Below are positions 1-10,761 of a stretch of 64,000 nucleotides of DNA, piece by piece (position 1 is the stretch's first letter; each line of letters opens with the position of its first letter). The notes beneath the pieces were generated by a model. That model made no database searches. It had not been told where the DNA came from and worked only from the letters and a program-made list of their open reading frames with translations. The position numbers were made by a program, and so were the translations under genes. Source of the DNA: Raphanus sativus (taxonomy: Eukaryota > Streptophyta > Magnoliopsida > Brassicales > Brassicaceae); NCBI RefSeq assembly GCF_000801105.2, contig NC_079514.1, positions 33,157,075-33,221,074 of the forward strand, written 5' to 3'.

Positions 1-1055
1 GGCGGTTGCTCATCGGAGAAAAAACCGCAAGCTTCTTCTCCACTCAGAAAGTCGTCGTGATCCTCCGTCTGCTCCGTTTTCACAAACTGGAAGAAACCAC
101 CGCCCGGAACCGTCGTCGGAGCCACCGTGACGTTAGAGCTGCTTTCCTCGTTCATCACGGCGCTCGAATCGCTGCTGTCCGACGATCCAGCGGCGGCGGC
201 GAAGGAAGCCTTTAGTGGAAGAAGTTCCCGGAGATCGGTAAAACTCCGGTAATTGAAACTATCCGAATGTTCTAGAAGCTGCGGAGGAGACGACGGCGGT
301 TCTGTTATATTTTCCGGCAACGAAACTTCTTCCTCCTTCACGGCGTTGTTCTCTTCCTCCTCCTCCTCCTCTTCTTCTTCTTCTCCGTTAAGCTTAGACT
401 TCAGTTTACTAATCTGTATGTTTATAAAGTTTCAATCTTTCAACACAAAGTCTCAATCTTTAAGCATAAAGTTTCGATCTTTAAGCAGAAAAAGTTTGAA
501 TTTTTGTTACCTCTTGAAGAAGAGATTCATTGTCACGGCGGAGGGAATCGAAGTTATGGCGGAGAGAATCGTACTGAGTTTTAAGAACACCGTAATCTTT
601 CTCCAGCTGTTTTGTCTTCCACCGTGCACGGCGGTTCTGGAACCAAACAGCCACTTGACGAGGTTGAAGACCAAGTTCTTGAGCTAACTTCACTTTCCTC
701 TCAGGCTCAAGCTTGTTCTCTAACTCGAAGTTCTTCTCCAAGGCTTTGACTTGGTTAATGCTTAACCGTCTTTTTTTCTCAGCTAAACCGGTTTGGTCTC
801 TTTCCTCAATTATCGCTTCTTCATCCTCCTCCTCGTAACCTTCAAGCATCGACTGAAATTCTCTCCCGTATCTTCTTGGACTCTGCTCATCTGTTTGACA
901 AATCGAGGTTGTTTAGGGTAGAAATTATAAAAATTAGAAGGGCTTGTTAGATAATAAGCTAAAGAAAATGGTTAAGATTAAGAACCTGTAGAAGACGTAG
1001 GACATAAAGAGATCAGACCACCCACTGGATCTGAACTCCTTAATCTCTTCATCAT
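1..1055 (-). CDS. HB6: HD-Zip class I transcription factor, ATHB6 orthologue (partial)
   Basis: Homeodomain-leucine zipper class I factor; the family binds CAATNATTG-type sites as dimers, and Arabidopsis ATHB6 acts in ABA signalling (family knowledge). I read three exons on the minus strand: 986-1055, 511-890 and 1-413, joined by GT-AG introns (donors GTTCTT and GTAACA, acceptors ACAG and ACAG). The product starts [14 protein letters not shown] and runs 287 residues before leaving the window; roughly the last 15 residues are missing. The homeodomain is about residues 61-115, with helix 3 [10 protein letters not shown], followed directly by the leucine zipper (about 117-150) that continues into exon 3. 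An acidic glutamate run encoded by a GAA/GAG repeat (362-389) follows the zipper, then a serine/acidic tail with FFQFVKTEQ. Sequence identity to ATHB6 appears very high. The closest alternatives are its paralogues ATHB5 and ATHB16; the tail and the neighbouring genes favour ATHB6. Confidence 0.95.
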
Positions 1056-1240
1056 CAGACAAACACTTAATAAAAGGTTATCTCAAAAATCTTTGTTTAC
1101 TTCAAGATTACTACTTGATGATCTTGTCACTCTGTTAACAAGAGAGAAATGCACATAAATCAGGACAGTGGAGGGATTCTCTTTAGAGAGAGAGAGTTCC
1201 TTTTTCATATGAACAAGCTTGCTTTCACACTTTCTCTCTC

Positions 1241-1250
1241 TTTAAATAAA
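1241..1250 (-). promoter_or_regulatory. TATA-like box of HB6
   Basis: Minus-strand TTTATTTAAA lies about 190 bases upstream of the start codon at 1055, followed by a CT-rich leader (about 1180-1240) typical of plant 5' UTRs. The transcription start is inferred at about 1210. Confidence 0.5.
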
Positions 1251-1255
1251 CTCAG

Positions 1256-1587
1256 TTTGGGTTAGAGTTTAACCATGGTTAAGTCGGTAGATATTGTTGT
1301 GTGTTTCTTTTTGGTAAATAAAATGTTAAACCAGAAATATTCAATATACTTGATTGCGATTTGAGGGGTTTACCGGCTATACCCAGTTACCTCAAGGCTT
1401 CTTCCGGTATCACTTGAACTCGAGTGAGAAAAAAAATAATTAAGAAACTTTCTTAACAAAAAAATCAAATGGATATTGATGGCTCGGCTTACTCTGATCA
1501 ACTTGGCTCGGCTTAAGCAATACGTGGAAAGGAATTTCCGGTCCACCACGAGGGAGTGGGAGACTAAGACTGCAAATTAGAGTCTTA
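1256..1587. other. Upstream region of HB6, no gene seen
   Basis: Distal promoter or intergenic sequence of mixed composition. No convincing coding frame or repeat was found before the MITE that begins at 1588. Confidence 0.5.
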
Positions 1588-2439
1588 GAACATCTCCGAT
1601 GTATTACTCCAAATTTTACTCTAAAATGGTGCAACTCCAAAATAGAATAATATTTTACTCTAATGTATTATTCCATTTTTATCTATAAAAATAGTTAATA
1701 ATATTCTATACTTATAAAATTTTACCAATTAACCCCAACTATTTTATATTTACAAAAATTCCTTAAAATATAACTTATTTAAATTAAACATTTATTATTA
1801 ATAGGTACAAGAAATCATAAAAATAGAATAAAACATAATATATAAGTTGGTTCAATAATGAACATTAGAATATTTTTTTTCACAAATGATCAATTAATGC
1901 ATTTTGTAATGAAAAATGAGTTTCTTTATCTTTGATATTCCTAAATCGAGTAAGAAAATTTTGAAATCGGGATATTTTCATCTTATGCAGTTTCGATCTC
2001 TAGAGTTGAAGTTTCTCTTGTAATTTCAATTGGTGCGTTGAGTTCACGCTCATCCTTAATTATCATGTTGTGTAAAATTATACATATAGTCATGATGTAA
2101 TGTAACAATTTTTTTTTCCAAAAACGAATATGTCCTTTCACAATAGCGAACCGCGAATATTAAATTAAATTATTAAATAATAAAATATCTTGTTTTTCAT
2201 GTTATTATATCATTTTAAAATATTATTCAAATAATAAATGAGAACATTAAAATTTTAAAGGACCATTTCATAAATAAGAAAAGTGCAACTCCAAAATGGA
2301 GTAATGTGTAAGATTACTCCATAAATGGAATAACCCTAGCTATTACTCTATTTTGGAGTTGAAAATAGAGTGGGGTTGGAGAAGATTTTACTCCAAAATG
2401 ATGTTTGGAGTAGAAAATGGAGTGAGGTTGGAGATGCCC
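1588..2439. mobile_element. PIF/Harbinger-like MITE, TTA target site
   Basis: Starts GAACATCTCC and ends GGAGATGCCC, imperfect inverted repeats, with TTA on both sides (1585-1587 and 2440-2442), as expected for PIF/Harbinger. Subterminal stretches repeat ACTCCAAAAT/ATTTTGGAGT motifs in both orientations. The interior is very AT-rich and non-coding, so the element is non-autonomous. The family GAGCATCTCCAA-type terminus is common in crucifer genomes (from memory). Confidence 0.75.
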
Positions 2440-2442
2440 TTA

Positions 2443-2686
2443 GAACATCTCCATTAGTGAGACTGGGCTCGAATTCTAAAACAAATTTCTTTTTTTAAAA
2501 AAGTAGAACGGAACCAATTGCGGGCCGCCACGTGACGTGGGACCCGCAAACAGTTAAGAGACAGGTTCACTCAAAAGGACTTTTAAGAGACAGGTTCACT
2601 CAGAATATGGACCCCACGATTTTTTTAATTTTTTTTTTTGGAAACAGTTAAGAGATTAGGGGTTTAAACCCCTAATAGAGATGCTC
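2443..2686. mobile_element. Second PIF/Harbinger-like MITE sharing the TTA
   Basis: A 244-bp element with terminal repeats GAACATCTCCATTAG and (reverse complement of the other end) GAGCATCTCTATTAG. It is flanked by TTA at 2440-2442 and 2687-2689. The left TTA is also the right target copy of the preceding MITE, so the two sit back to back. It holds an internal direct repeat, AAGAGACAGGTTCACTCA, twice (about 2554 and 2583). Non-coding. Confidence 0.75.
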
Positions 2687-2754
2687 TTAGTCCGCAGGTT
2701 CCGTCCCGTTTGACCCGTCAAAAAATGAATGCGAGTCGAAACATTTGCAAAAAC

Positions 2755-4565
2755 CCCTGTTCGGAATCGCGCTACGCGCTATCCGTGCGGCAACCCCGGG
2801 CCTAGCGAGTTGTTAAAAAATCGGGATAAACTCGGGGTATACGCGGAGAGTTATTTTTAGTAAGTTTTTAGTTTTAAATATACAAAAATACATCAAATAC
2901 CAAGTTAGATTATATATCAGAAGAATTGTTTCTTCAATCACACATCTAATACAAAAAGAAAGAGTAATCCACTCACAAGAGTCACCAAAAAATATAGTTT
3001 TGATCATGAGAAAAACAAAAGTATTAAGGATTTTATCTTCTAATCCTTTTCTTCTTCAGTGATAAGCAAAATATATAATATTGATCTTGTAGTGGTCTTG
3101 TTGATGTGCTGGAAGTTAGAACTTGGTATTTGGAAACCTGAAAATTTAAAAGACAAAGACAAGTAGGTAAATTATGCAAACAAGTTCAATACAACTTAAT
3201 TAATTACGATTGTTCTATGACACTATAGAAGCTAATCAGTCGGCCAAAAGTCCAGCTAAACTTTTGATTTAATCAGACCTGTCTGAGAAGCATCATGGAT
3301 GTTTTGTTGATGTCTGAGAAGCCAAAGAAGCTTCAGGGTTGATGACAGTTGCAAACTGAACAAGAGGACCTTGGAAGTGAGGAGCTTTAACAGTTCCAAG
3401 CTCTTTTTCTAGTTCCTCAACATTGCTATTTTTGTCTATGTTAACTTCTGCCCTTATGGCTTCCTCATGCTTCCTCTTCTTATTTTTTTCTCTTGTGCTC
3501 CCATTATTGCATTCTTACACTTCTCTTGATCTTCCTTTGATGACATAGGACAGGCCGAGACATTACCCTTTAAATGACCAATGTGTTCTTTCATTCTGTA
3601 GACGCCACCAAAAAACTCTTTGCCACATAACTTACATCTTACTTTGTCTGGAACTCGTGGATCACACATACCATACTCCCAACCTACATCATTTGAGTTT
3701 CGTTTCAGAGGCGAGGGTGTATCTGTTGCTGAATTATCCATTTTTAAGCTGAAATATCAATAAACATTTTGACAATAAACGAAAATCAGTATATTTTAGT
3801 TATTATGGTTACTAAAATACAGTACAAATATCACTATGAGACAAAATATGTAAAGAGAACATCAGTACGTGACCATTTCTTTAATATAGCTTCACACGAC
3901 AAAACTTTTATTTTTTGTCAGCTTCACAGAACAAAACATGGCATCACACGACAAAATTTGAAACTTCCAAAGTCAAGCTAACAAATAAAATATAAACATC
4001 AGTAAGTTACCACTCTCATTCAAGTAAACCGTTCAATTCATTAAATCAACATTAGGCAAAGACAAACTCCATTAACCTTTAAAAAACTTATCCACTGAAC
4101 TATAAAAGCTTCACTATAAAATTTAACAAAAAACTTAAGATACATCTGAATCATCCACGCTTTAAAGCTTTATTACCTTGAATCCGCTACAACAAGAATT
4201 TGCAACCAGTGGACAATCTTGATTCTCGGTGATTTGCTTTGGATTCACTGGATTGAGTGACCAAATGAAACTAGGGTTGATAGAAATCCCCAATTCTACT
4301 GTCGGGAAGATAGATAATAGTTTTATTTTTTTTATTACTGATGGGTTTTTTATTGGGCCAAATTGTGTACAAATGTTATATGATTAATTTTTCAGCCCAA
4401 CGTTTTATCAGTTATACGTCCGCGTAATGTTAAAATACGGACTAGGCGGACATAAATCGGTCTAACGTATAATGCAACTGTATTGGTCCAATTCGCCACG
4501 GTTAACCTACGTTTAGCGATTACGCGGCCGATTACGCGGCTAGGCGGCCGCGTTTTAGAACAGGG
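2755..4565 (-). mobile_element. hAT-family transposon with BED finger, copy 1
   Basis: Ends are CCCTGTTC and GAACAGGG, flanked by a perfect 8-bp direct duplication GCAAAAAC (2747-2754 and 4566-4573). An 8-bp target duplication plus a BED zinc-finger ORF on the minus strand identifies hAT. Both ends carry GC-rich subterminal regions (CGCGCTACGCGC on the left, GCGGCCGC on the right). At 1.8 kb it lacks most of a transposase, including any recognisable hAT dimerisation domain, so it is non-autonomous. A 622-bp deletion derivative of the same family lies at 34532-35153. Confidence 0.88.
3290..3741 (-). pseudogene. BED zinc finger of hAT transposase, broken
   Basis: The open frame from 3741 to 3454 starts MDNSATDTPSPLKR and carries a BED-type finger, CKLCGKEFFGG...RMKEHIGHL, typical of the N terminus of plant hAT transposases, where it binds DNA. 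Around 3475-3490 the frame changes within an A/G-rich run; the next frame continues with RKHEEAIRAEVNIDKNSN and on to about 3290. No catalytic core or C-terminal dimerisation region follows inside the element, so this cannot be a working transposase. The remnant lies wholly within the hAT element. Confidence 0.75.
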
Positions 4566-5135
4566 GCAAAAACTAATTTATGGGTGCAATACGGGTTATT
4601 TGTATTTTATGAGAGCGGGTGTGAATTGGTGGATTTTAAATTGCGGGTATCCACCAATCTATAATTTTCTTTTCTTTTATAGATTTAAATTATTATTTTT
4701 CTAAAAGGGTATATATTTTCTAAAAATACTAGAATTTTAAAAATAATAATGATTTTTTAAATATATAAATTTTAGTTATAATTATATTATTTATATATAT
4801 ATATTTTAGAAGAAAATTAATTAAGTAATTATTTCGAAAAAGTATAATCCATGATCTCCTGGATTACCCGAAAAATTAAGCGGAACGAATACCGGTATAA
4901 ATTTATCTGTTCACGGATTGTGCGAATCGGAGTTTTTGACCAAAAATTTGAAACCCGCGGGTTTTGTATCGTGCAGAACGGATTCGACCCGCAAGCCAGT
5001 CCTCATCGGGACTATATATTTACCTCCCTAAAATGTTTTCTTTTTTTTGGTCAGAAAAAATGTTTTCTTTTTATGTGATCGAAATAGTTGATAAGAAAAT
5101 GCAATTTCGTTTTAGTGTTCACTATATAAGTATAA

Positions 5136-5833
5136 CTAGATTTTGACCCGCGCTTTTGAAGCGCGAAATATTTTACGATGAAAAATTTCACTAATAATTT
5201 AACAAATATTTTGGTAAATTTTAAAGAGTGTGTATTTAAAATATTTTTTCATTTAAATCAGTATTTTTAAATTCAACCCGATTGTGATTATACCGGTTAA
5301 TCCGGAGATCTGACAATTCAATTTATGTTTTTAAATATTCATATTAAAAAATCACTAAAATCCGAGACTAACCGATTGAACTGATGGATGACGGATATGT
5401 AATCTAATTGGATTAAATTGTAATAGCTTCATAATTTGTAATCTTATAATCGGGAATTTTAAAGTTTACTATTTTTCAATTTATGATAGTGAACTTTAAA
5501 ATTATGACGTTTTTACAAAATTTTAAAGAGAAAATGATAGATATAAAATAACTAAGATTAATTATTGTATTATTTGGAAACATTGATAGTAGTATAAAAA
5601 TATATTGTTTGAAAACATGATAGTAATATAAAGAAATAAATATATTGTTTGGAAACATTGATAGTAGTATAAAGAAATAAGTATATTGTTTGGAAATATG
5701 ATAGTAGTATAAAGAAAGAAACATAAAGTGATTTAATGTATGTTTAAATATATAGTATAAATGTGTATTTAATTTAAAAACTTACAAAATAAATGTTAGG
5801 TCCAACAGAATGTTTCTGTTTTAATAAGATAGA
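5136..5833 (-). mobile_element. Small non-autonomous Helitron, copy 1
   Basis: Read on the minus strand it begins TCTATCTTATTAAAACAG and ends with a GC hairpin (CGCGCTTCAAAAGCGCG) followed by CTAG. It sits between host A and T, as Helitrons require, with no target duplication. A homologous copy in opposite orientation lies at 38626-39266. It contains a minisatellite (5572-5718). Confidence 0.85.
5572..5718. repeat. Minisatellite inside Helitron copy 1
   Basis: About three to four imperfect direct copies of a 40-50 bp unit containing TATTGTTTGGAAACATTGAT and AGTAGTATAAAGAAATAA. The sister Helitron has the same unit on the other strand (about 38738-38850) with a different spacing, so copy number varies between the two elements. 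A repeat-encoded 82-codon open frame here is not a gene. Confidence 0.75.
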
Positions 5834-6111
5834 TTACATACAGAGTAGTATTATCATAATAATTACATCACATCTAACTAAGATGAAAATGAGTAATAAA
5901 CGCATATATTGAAATCATCAATGAATTTGGTAACATGCTTTCCTTAAAAACATAAAATTAAAGAATTGTAAACGAAAAGAAATGTAAAGAGAAAATAGAG
6001 ACTCCATGAGATAAGCCTCCTAACCACAGCTTGCTAAATTTATGTTTTCTATCTTTTTGGGCAATTAGTGGATTAAGATAGTGTCTAAAAAATATGATAA
6101 AACATATATGT

Positions 6112-6308
6112 AGGAGTGGACAAAAAAACTGAACTAAATCGAGTAAAACCAAATCAACCGAATTCAAGCAAACTCAAACCAAACTAGTTATGGTTTACTT
6201 CGGTTAGAAAAATTCTAGAACTGAATTAATCAAACTAAACCAAACAAAACCGAACCGAACCAAACTATACCGAAATTGAATCTATAAAATAACTGAAGTA
6301 CCACTCCT
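6112..6308. repeat. Short inverted-repeat element (MITE-like)
   Basis: Starts AGGAGTGGAC and ends with CCACTCCT, forming imperfect terminal inverted repeats around a 197-bp core rich in ACCAAAC/ACCGAAC motifs. No clear target duplication is visible. A similar pyrimidine-rich stretch at about 6865-7020 (GGTTGGTTTGGTTGATTC) may be a degenerate relative. Confidence 0.45.
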
Positions 6309-7106
6309 GGAATGAATTTATTTAATAACGATTAATCTATCTTTTTTGAACTTTAGACTATATCTAGTTTACAGGAAAATGGGCTATATATGAGACAAGT
6401 CATGTGAATTTATTGAAAAATAAGTGATAATGAGATGGATTAATCGCTATTCCAGGTATATATATAACTCTCTTTACAATCATAAAAATAAATTTAAATT
6501 TTATATTTAGCTCCATATAATTTAAATATCTCTGTTGGGACTCTAGCTAAAGAGTGCGAGCAGGGAATATTTTTTGTATGAGGTATAGCGTTTCTACGAT
6601 ACCAACAAAATTTAGTTTTATATATAAATTAAAATCAACTGCAGAAATTATTTAATTATAGTAAAAAACTAGAATGACAATACCTAAAACTGTGAAGAAC
6701 AGTCTCATGTGTTTAGAACTTTTATATTACTGCAAATTATTGGTATCGTTTTGTTTTATTCGCATGGTAGTATAATCATCCCTTTTAAAAAAGTTGTGAT
6801 ATTTGTGGCTAATCCATCTATAAATTATTAAACTAAGTTATAGAATGATGACGTTCGTTAAGCCTAGGCGTTCAGTTCAGTTTTCCGGTTGGTTTGGTTG
6901 ATTCAGATTTTTAAAATTTTGGTATTATTCATAAGTCTCATTCAAGTTTAATTAATTATTGAATCAGATTCGATTCAGTTCTTTTCGAATTCTGTTCGGA
7001 TCGGATTTTAACCAATATTTAAAATCATCAAAAATAAAGTTTGGAGTTAGAAATTAAGTAGAGTTATAAATACTTTTTGGATACAGATTATTATTTTGGA
7101 GGTCCA

Positions 7107-8385
7107 TCTATACTATTAAAGCATGATCATATTGTGTTTTTTACCTAAATCTGTCATTTCTTTAACTAACATTGTTTATTTCATTAAGAACAATCAAGTA
7201 ATATTAATAACACATCTTTATTGGGGCATTTTTTTGGATCCAGCCCACTGTCCACATCATCTCTCTTGGGCCATTTGAGCCGATTAAGAAATCAGATCCA
7301 ATTCTTATTTTTTTTTCAAGTTCAAATAATTTATTTTCAACCATTCTTAATATTTTGTGTAGTGAACAAAAATTAATCACTTAATTATTATGTTTTTCTT
7401 TTAATATAATTTAAGCATTCATATAAAAATTTGATTTTTTCATTGAAAAGTATAAATCTTTATTAAAAGTATATATATTTTTTATTAAAAAAATTAACCA
7501 CATAATAAAATTAATATATCAGAGTTATACTAACTTAATTCATTAAAAATAATATTTAATTTTCTAAACATAAATACTCATTAGGCTGGACGTTCGGGTA
7601 CCACTCGGGTACGGATCAGTTCTTTCGGGTATCGAGTTTTTCGGGTTTTGAAATTAAACCCCATTCGAGTATTATAAAATTTTGGGTCGGGTTAGAGTCG
7701 GGTCTTTCCGGATCCGGATGGGTTCGGTTCTCATGCATAAGAACCTGAAAAATAACCAAATAACCAAAATATCTAAAACGGGTTCGGTTATTTGTACTCA
7801 AAGTAACCAAAGTATCTGATTCGGTTCAAATTTTTTTATCCAAATTATTCAAAAGTAACCAAAAGTAACCAAAAATATACATTGTATACAGTTTTTTGGG
7901 TAAACTTTTATCTAAACTATCATATTTTATTCAAAAATACTCAAAAGTACCGAATATAACTACTATAGTTAACTTATAATATTAATTTAAAATATTAAAA
8001 TAATTAATTATAATTATAAGATATATTTTTAGATATATATTCACATTTCGAATATCTTCGGGTACTCATTCGGTTCTCGGTTCGGATCGGATTCGGGACC
8101 GGTTCTTCGGATATAGCAATTTAGAACTCATTCGAAATTTACCCCCGGTCTGATCGGATTCGGACCCTGATTTTCGGATCGGTTTCGGGTTGGTTCTTCG
8201 GGTCCGGATATTGTGCTCATGCCTATACTCTTTTAAAATGAAATACGATAAAAAAGATAAAAAAACTTAAGTCTTTTATAAAAAAACAAATATATGAAAA
8301 TATGACATTTACTAAATATTTGTCAATTTAAAAAAAAAAGAAAAGAAAATAAATCCGTGCTTTGAAAGCGCGGATCAAAGTCTAG
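7107..8385 (+). mobile_element. Non-autonomous Helitron with nested element
   Basis: Begins TCTATACTATTAAAG after host A (7106) and ends with hairpin CCGTGCTTTGAAAGCGCGG then ATCAAAGTCTAG before host T (8386). These are classic plant Helitron ends. The interior is AT-rich and non-coding except for a nested GC-rich element at about 7582-8225. Confidence 0.8.
7582..8225. mobile_element. Nested TIR element rich in TTCGGGT/GGATCGG
   Basis: Ends read TAGGCTGGACG on the left and, as reverse complement, TAGGCATGAGC on the right. The interior has many TTCGGGT, CGGATCGG and GGTTCGG motifs near both ends and an AT-rich middle. A younger relative with the same architecture is at 62520-63067, and a heavily decayed one at about 37740-38230. 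Open frames inside are not genes. Confidence 0.55.
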
Positions 8386-8626
8386 TTAGTCTTTAAATCC
8401 AAGATTCATTTAATTTGAGTGGTCAAAAGGTCATATTTTACCATACATTTACACAAAAGGTATATATCCGGTTCAGATCTAAAAATTAATATATCTAGAT
8501 CTGATTTTAACGGATTCAGGATTTTACTATATAGATACAGATCCAAATATTTCATCTCTCTTATTTTTAGAGCTGATTTAGAGCGGATCTCATATCGAAA
8601 ATTTCGGGTTTGCGTACAAAATTTAT

Positions 8627-8700
8627 TACTCCCTCTGTTTTTAAAAGATCTATGTTCTAGAAAAAAAAATTGTTTTAAAAAGATACATTTTTTACTTTTT
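8627..8700. repeat. Stowaway-like terminus (CTCCCTCTGTTT)
   Basis: CTCCCTCTGTTTTTAAAAGA after TA resembles the conserved CTCCCTCCGTTTC end of Stowaway (Tc1/mariner) MITEs. I could not find a matching opposite end within 300 bases, so this is a partial copy or chance similarity. Confidence 0.35.
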
Positions 8701-8899
8701 CAATGTATTATTTAATGAAAATCTGTTAACTTCAAGAAAATTAATTGTGTTTATTGGATTTTTATTGGTCAAAGATTATGGAAAATTGTTATTCACAAAA
8801 ATCAATGCATTTTTAATGTGATTTCTTAATATATGTGAAAAGTCTATAAAATGTAGAAGAAACAATGAAGATCTGGAATTCTGGATATTATAGAAACTA

Positions 8900-9590
8900 A
8901 AATCAGTGTTCAATCAAATCAAAAAGGCGTGTACAATGAAACTTAAATAAGAAGACGAGTACTTTGGCAAAAAAAAAACTATATTGATGATAGTGACGAT
9001 GCTAGTAACGATATTGATCATGCACTTAGTCAAGGCAGCTTAGCATGTTAACCGACAAATGAAGATAGGAAGAAGGGAATGTGTTTCCACCTAATATGAC
9101 ATCGTATTAACTCCAGAAAAAGACGCCGTCACCGAGAGAAAGAGAATCATCCTCGTGCTTATCCATAAAAAGAAGGACAAAGTATCTGCACAATTGCCAC
9201 GTCAGCAGAGAAATAAGACCTACAAGCACAGTGATTTCTATGTCGGTGGTTCGGTCTTTTTTCCTTGGCGGTAATCAATTAGATTTCTCTGCTGTTTCAC
9301 CGTCTGTATGTGATTTTGTGTATTATTATATAGTCGGTTGTTACTTTGTTCGAACTCTTTTTCCTTGATGAGCATGTGTGTCTGCAGTGATGGATCTAAA
9401 AACAACATTTATCCGAGGCAACACACTGTTGCTACATTTACAAATTTAACTTTAACAGGGACATTTTTTAAAAATTTTGTATCAGGTAACAACACTTCAA
9501 GGTCAGCTACTAGCCTACTAATGTTTAGATGAATAACTCTCAATTAGAAGTTTCTGATGTTCTCCTCTTTGATTTGATTAATCTTTGTTT
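8900..9590. other. Decayed gene space, no intact gene
   Basis: No supported coding frame. The segment ATTTCTCTGCTGTTTCACCGTCT at 9281-9303 recurs at about 12730, just upstream of the RIBA2 pseudogene, so part of this region looks like a duplicated RIBA2 5' flank. Confidence 0.4.
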
Positions 9591-10640
9591 GGTAGGTACC
9601 AGAAGAAAAAAAAAAGAGATGCTCATGCTAGTCGAATTTACTGCCGTGACGCCTTTTTTGACAATGTTGGGACCATTTTATTACTTCAAGTCATTTCTTG
9701 ATGGAGTTGATCCGTTCATGGATTCCGTGGTATGTGAAGCACGTCCACGACCACGTCCTTTGTTTCCACCTGATCGGCCTCCTCTTCCTCCTTGAAAGCT
9801 TTGACAAGATTGACCGTAAAAAAGTTATTGTGGCGTTGAAACTGTTTTTGATACCAATCGGGGTAGCCGTGATGTAGAAAACATTTGGATACATCGTGAC
9901 TTTTGCGTCCAGAGTGAGTGCACATTCACATAAGATCGCGTGACCGGTAGTCTGTATCATCACTAGTAGAAGTAAAAACGTCTTTGCTAGGTTCTGTTTT
10001 TGCAGAGAAACCTAAAACATCAGCACGTTTTTCTTTAGCCTTTGTAGAAATCATGTTCTGTCCTTCTCGTATAACACAAGAAGAAAAACGTGCATCATCA
10101 AGTCCAAATAGAAACTTATGAACACAATAATCTTCGCGTTCCTTATCTATCTCAGCTGCTGCATGGCAAGTGCAAGGACGACTTGTTTAGAGGTTTTATA
10201 GTTTTTTCCATAGCTTGTTTAGTCTTCCATAATACTCGAGTAAATATTGTCCATCTTGCTTGAAGTTTGTGATTGCATCTTGAAGTTGATGCACTCGGGT
10301 TCCGTTTTTACAGAGAAGCATAGGCGCAAAAATTTCCAAAGTTTGGGGTTTCAGGAACAAAAGTAACCGTTGAACGAACCTTATTTGTTTGTTTCGGTAG
10401 GTACGAAAAGAAAATAGAGATGCTGGTCGAGTTTACTCAATGGCCTTTATGCCGACAATGTTGGGACCACTTTATTGCTTCAAGTAATTGCTTGATGGAG
10501 TTGAGCACACTGAAACTCATTCTTTTGTTTTTTTTTTCGATTCATCAAGTCTCTTATACTAGCTTTGAATCAAACAAACAGAGTGTATTTGTCTACTTAC
10601 GTGGTCCTGAATAGAAAGGCACTGACCTAAAAAAACAGAG
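9591..10640. repeat. Direct duplication flanking a Copia gag remnant, RIBA2-like scrap
   Basis: The stretch 9591-9715 (GGTAGGTACCAGAAG, then a short frame with EFTAVTPFLTMLGPF) recurs diverged at 10393-10508 (GGTAGGTACGAAAAG, then ACAATGTTGGGACCACTTTA). Between them lies the Copia gag fragment. At 10583-10610 the bases encode SVFVYLRGPE, matching RGVFVYLRGPK in the RIBA2 pseudogene at 14035, so a piece of that gene was copied here. The origin of the duplicated 120-bp segment is not recognised. Confidence 0.5.
9700..10330 (-). pseudogene. Copia-type retrotransposon gag remnant
   Basis: Read on the minus strand across several frame breaks, the translation resembles plant Ty1/Copia gag: KMQSQ, then FYLDLMMHVF (family FLFGLDD..R), then CTHSGRKSHDVSKCFLHHGYPDWY, the degenerate zinc knuckle region (family CTHCKR.GH....CF.IHGYPEWW). 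Stops and frame changes break it, the first-knuckle cysteine is replaced by serine, and no LTR, protease, integrase or RT follows. It is a dead fragment inserted between two diverged copies of a flanking segment. Confidence 0.6.
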
Positions 10641-10761
10641 CAGATACTAGATGAAATCCATGTCACACACAACACAATGACACATTAACGAAGAGGAATA
10701 TCTTTTTATCAACAACAAAAAAAAAACAGCGAAAGCAAAGGATTGTCCGGAGGAGCACTCT

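Larger units (their letters stand above)
2690..5015. repeat. Dispersed GC-island repeat interrupted by a hAT element
   Basis: The flanks 2690-2754 and 4566-5015 contain runs rich in CGGGT, GCGGGT and CCGCAGG and appear to be one repeat split by the hAT insertion. A related copy in opposite orientation lies at about 18437-18825: GGACTGGGTTGTGGGTCGAA there matches the complement of 4985-5010 with few changes, and both share a long AT-rich middle. The superfamily is not identified. Confidence 0.5.

Noticed and set aside
253..687. 144-codon plus-strand frame with a serine run
   Set aside because: It is antisense to HB6 exons and intron; the serine run is the complement of the glutamate-coding repeat.
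5572..5718. Repeat array resembling a CRISPR-like layout
   Set aside because: Units are contiguous diverged minisatellite copies without unique spacers, in a plant Helitron.
5476..5724. 82-codon repetitive minus-strand frame
   Set aside because: It is generated by the Helitron minisatellite, with no gene-like composition.
9529..9795. 88-codon plus-strand frame ending in PRPRPLFPPDRPPLPP
   Set aside because: The second half is antisense to the Copia gag remnant; the first half is the duplicated segment of unknown origin, with no domain.
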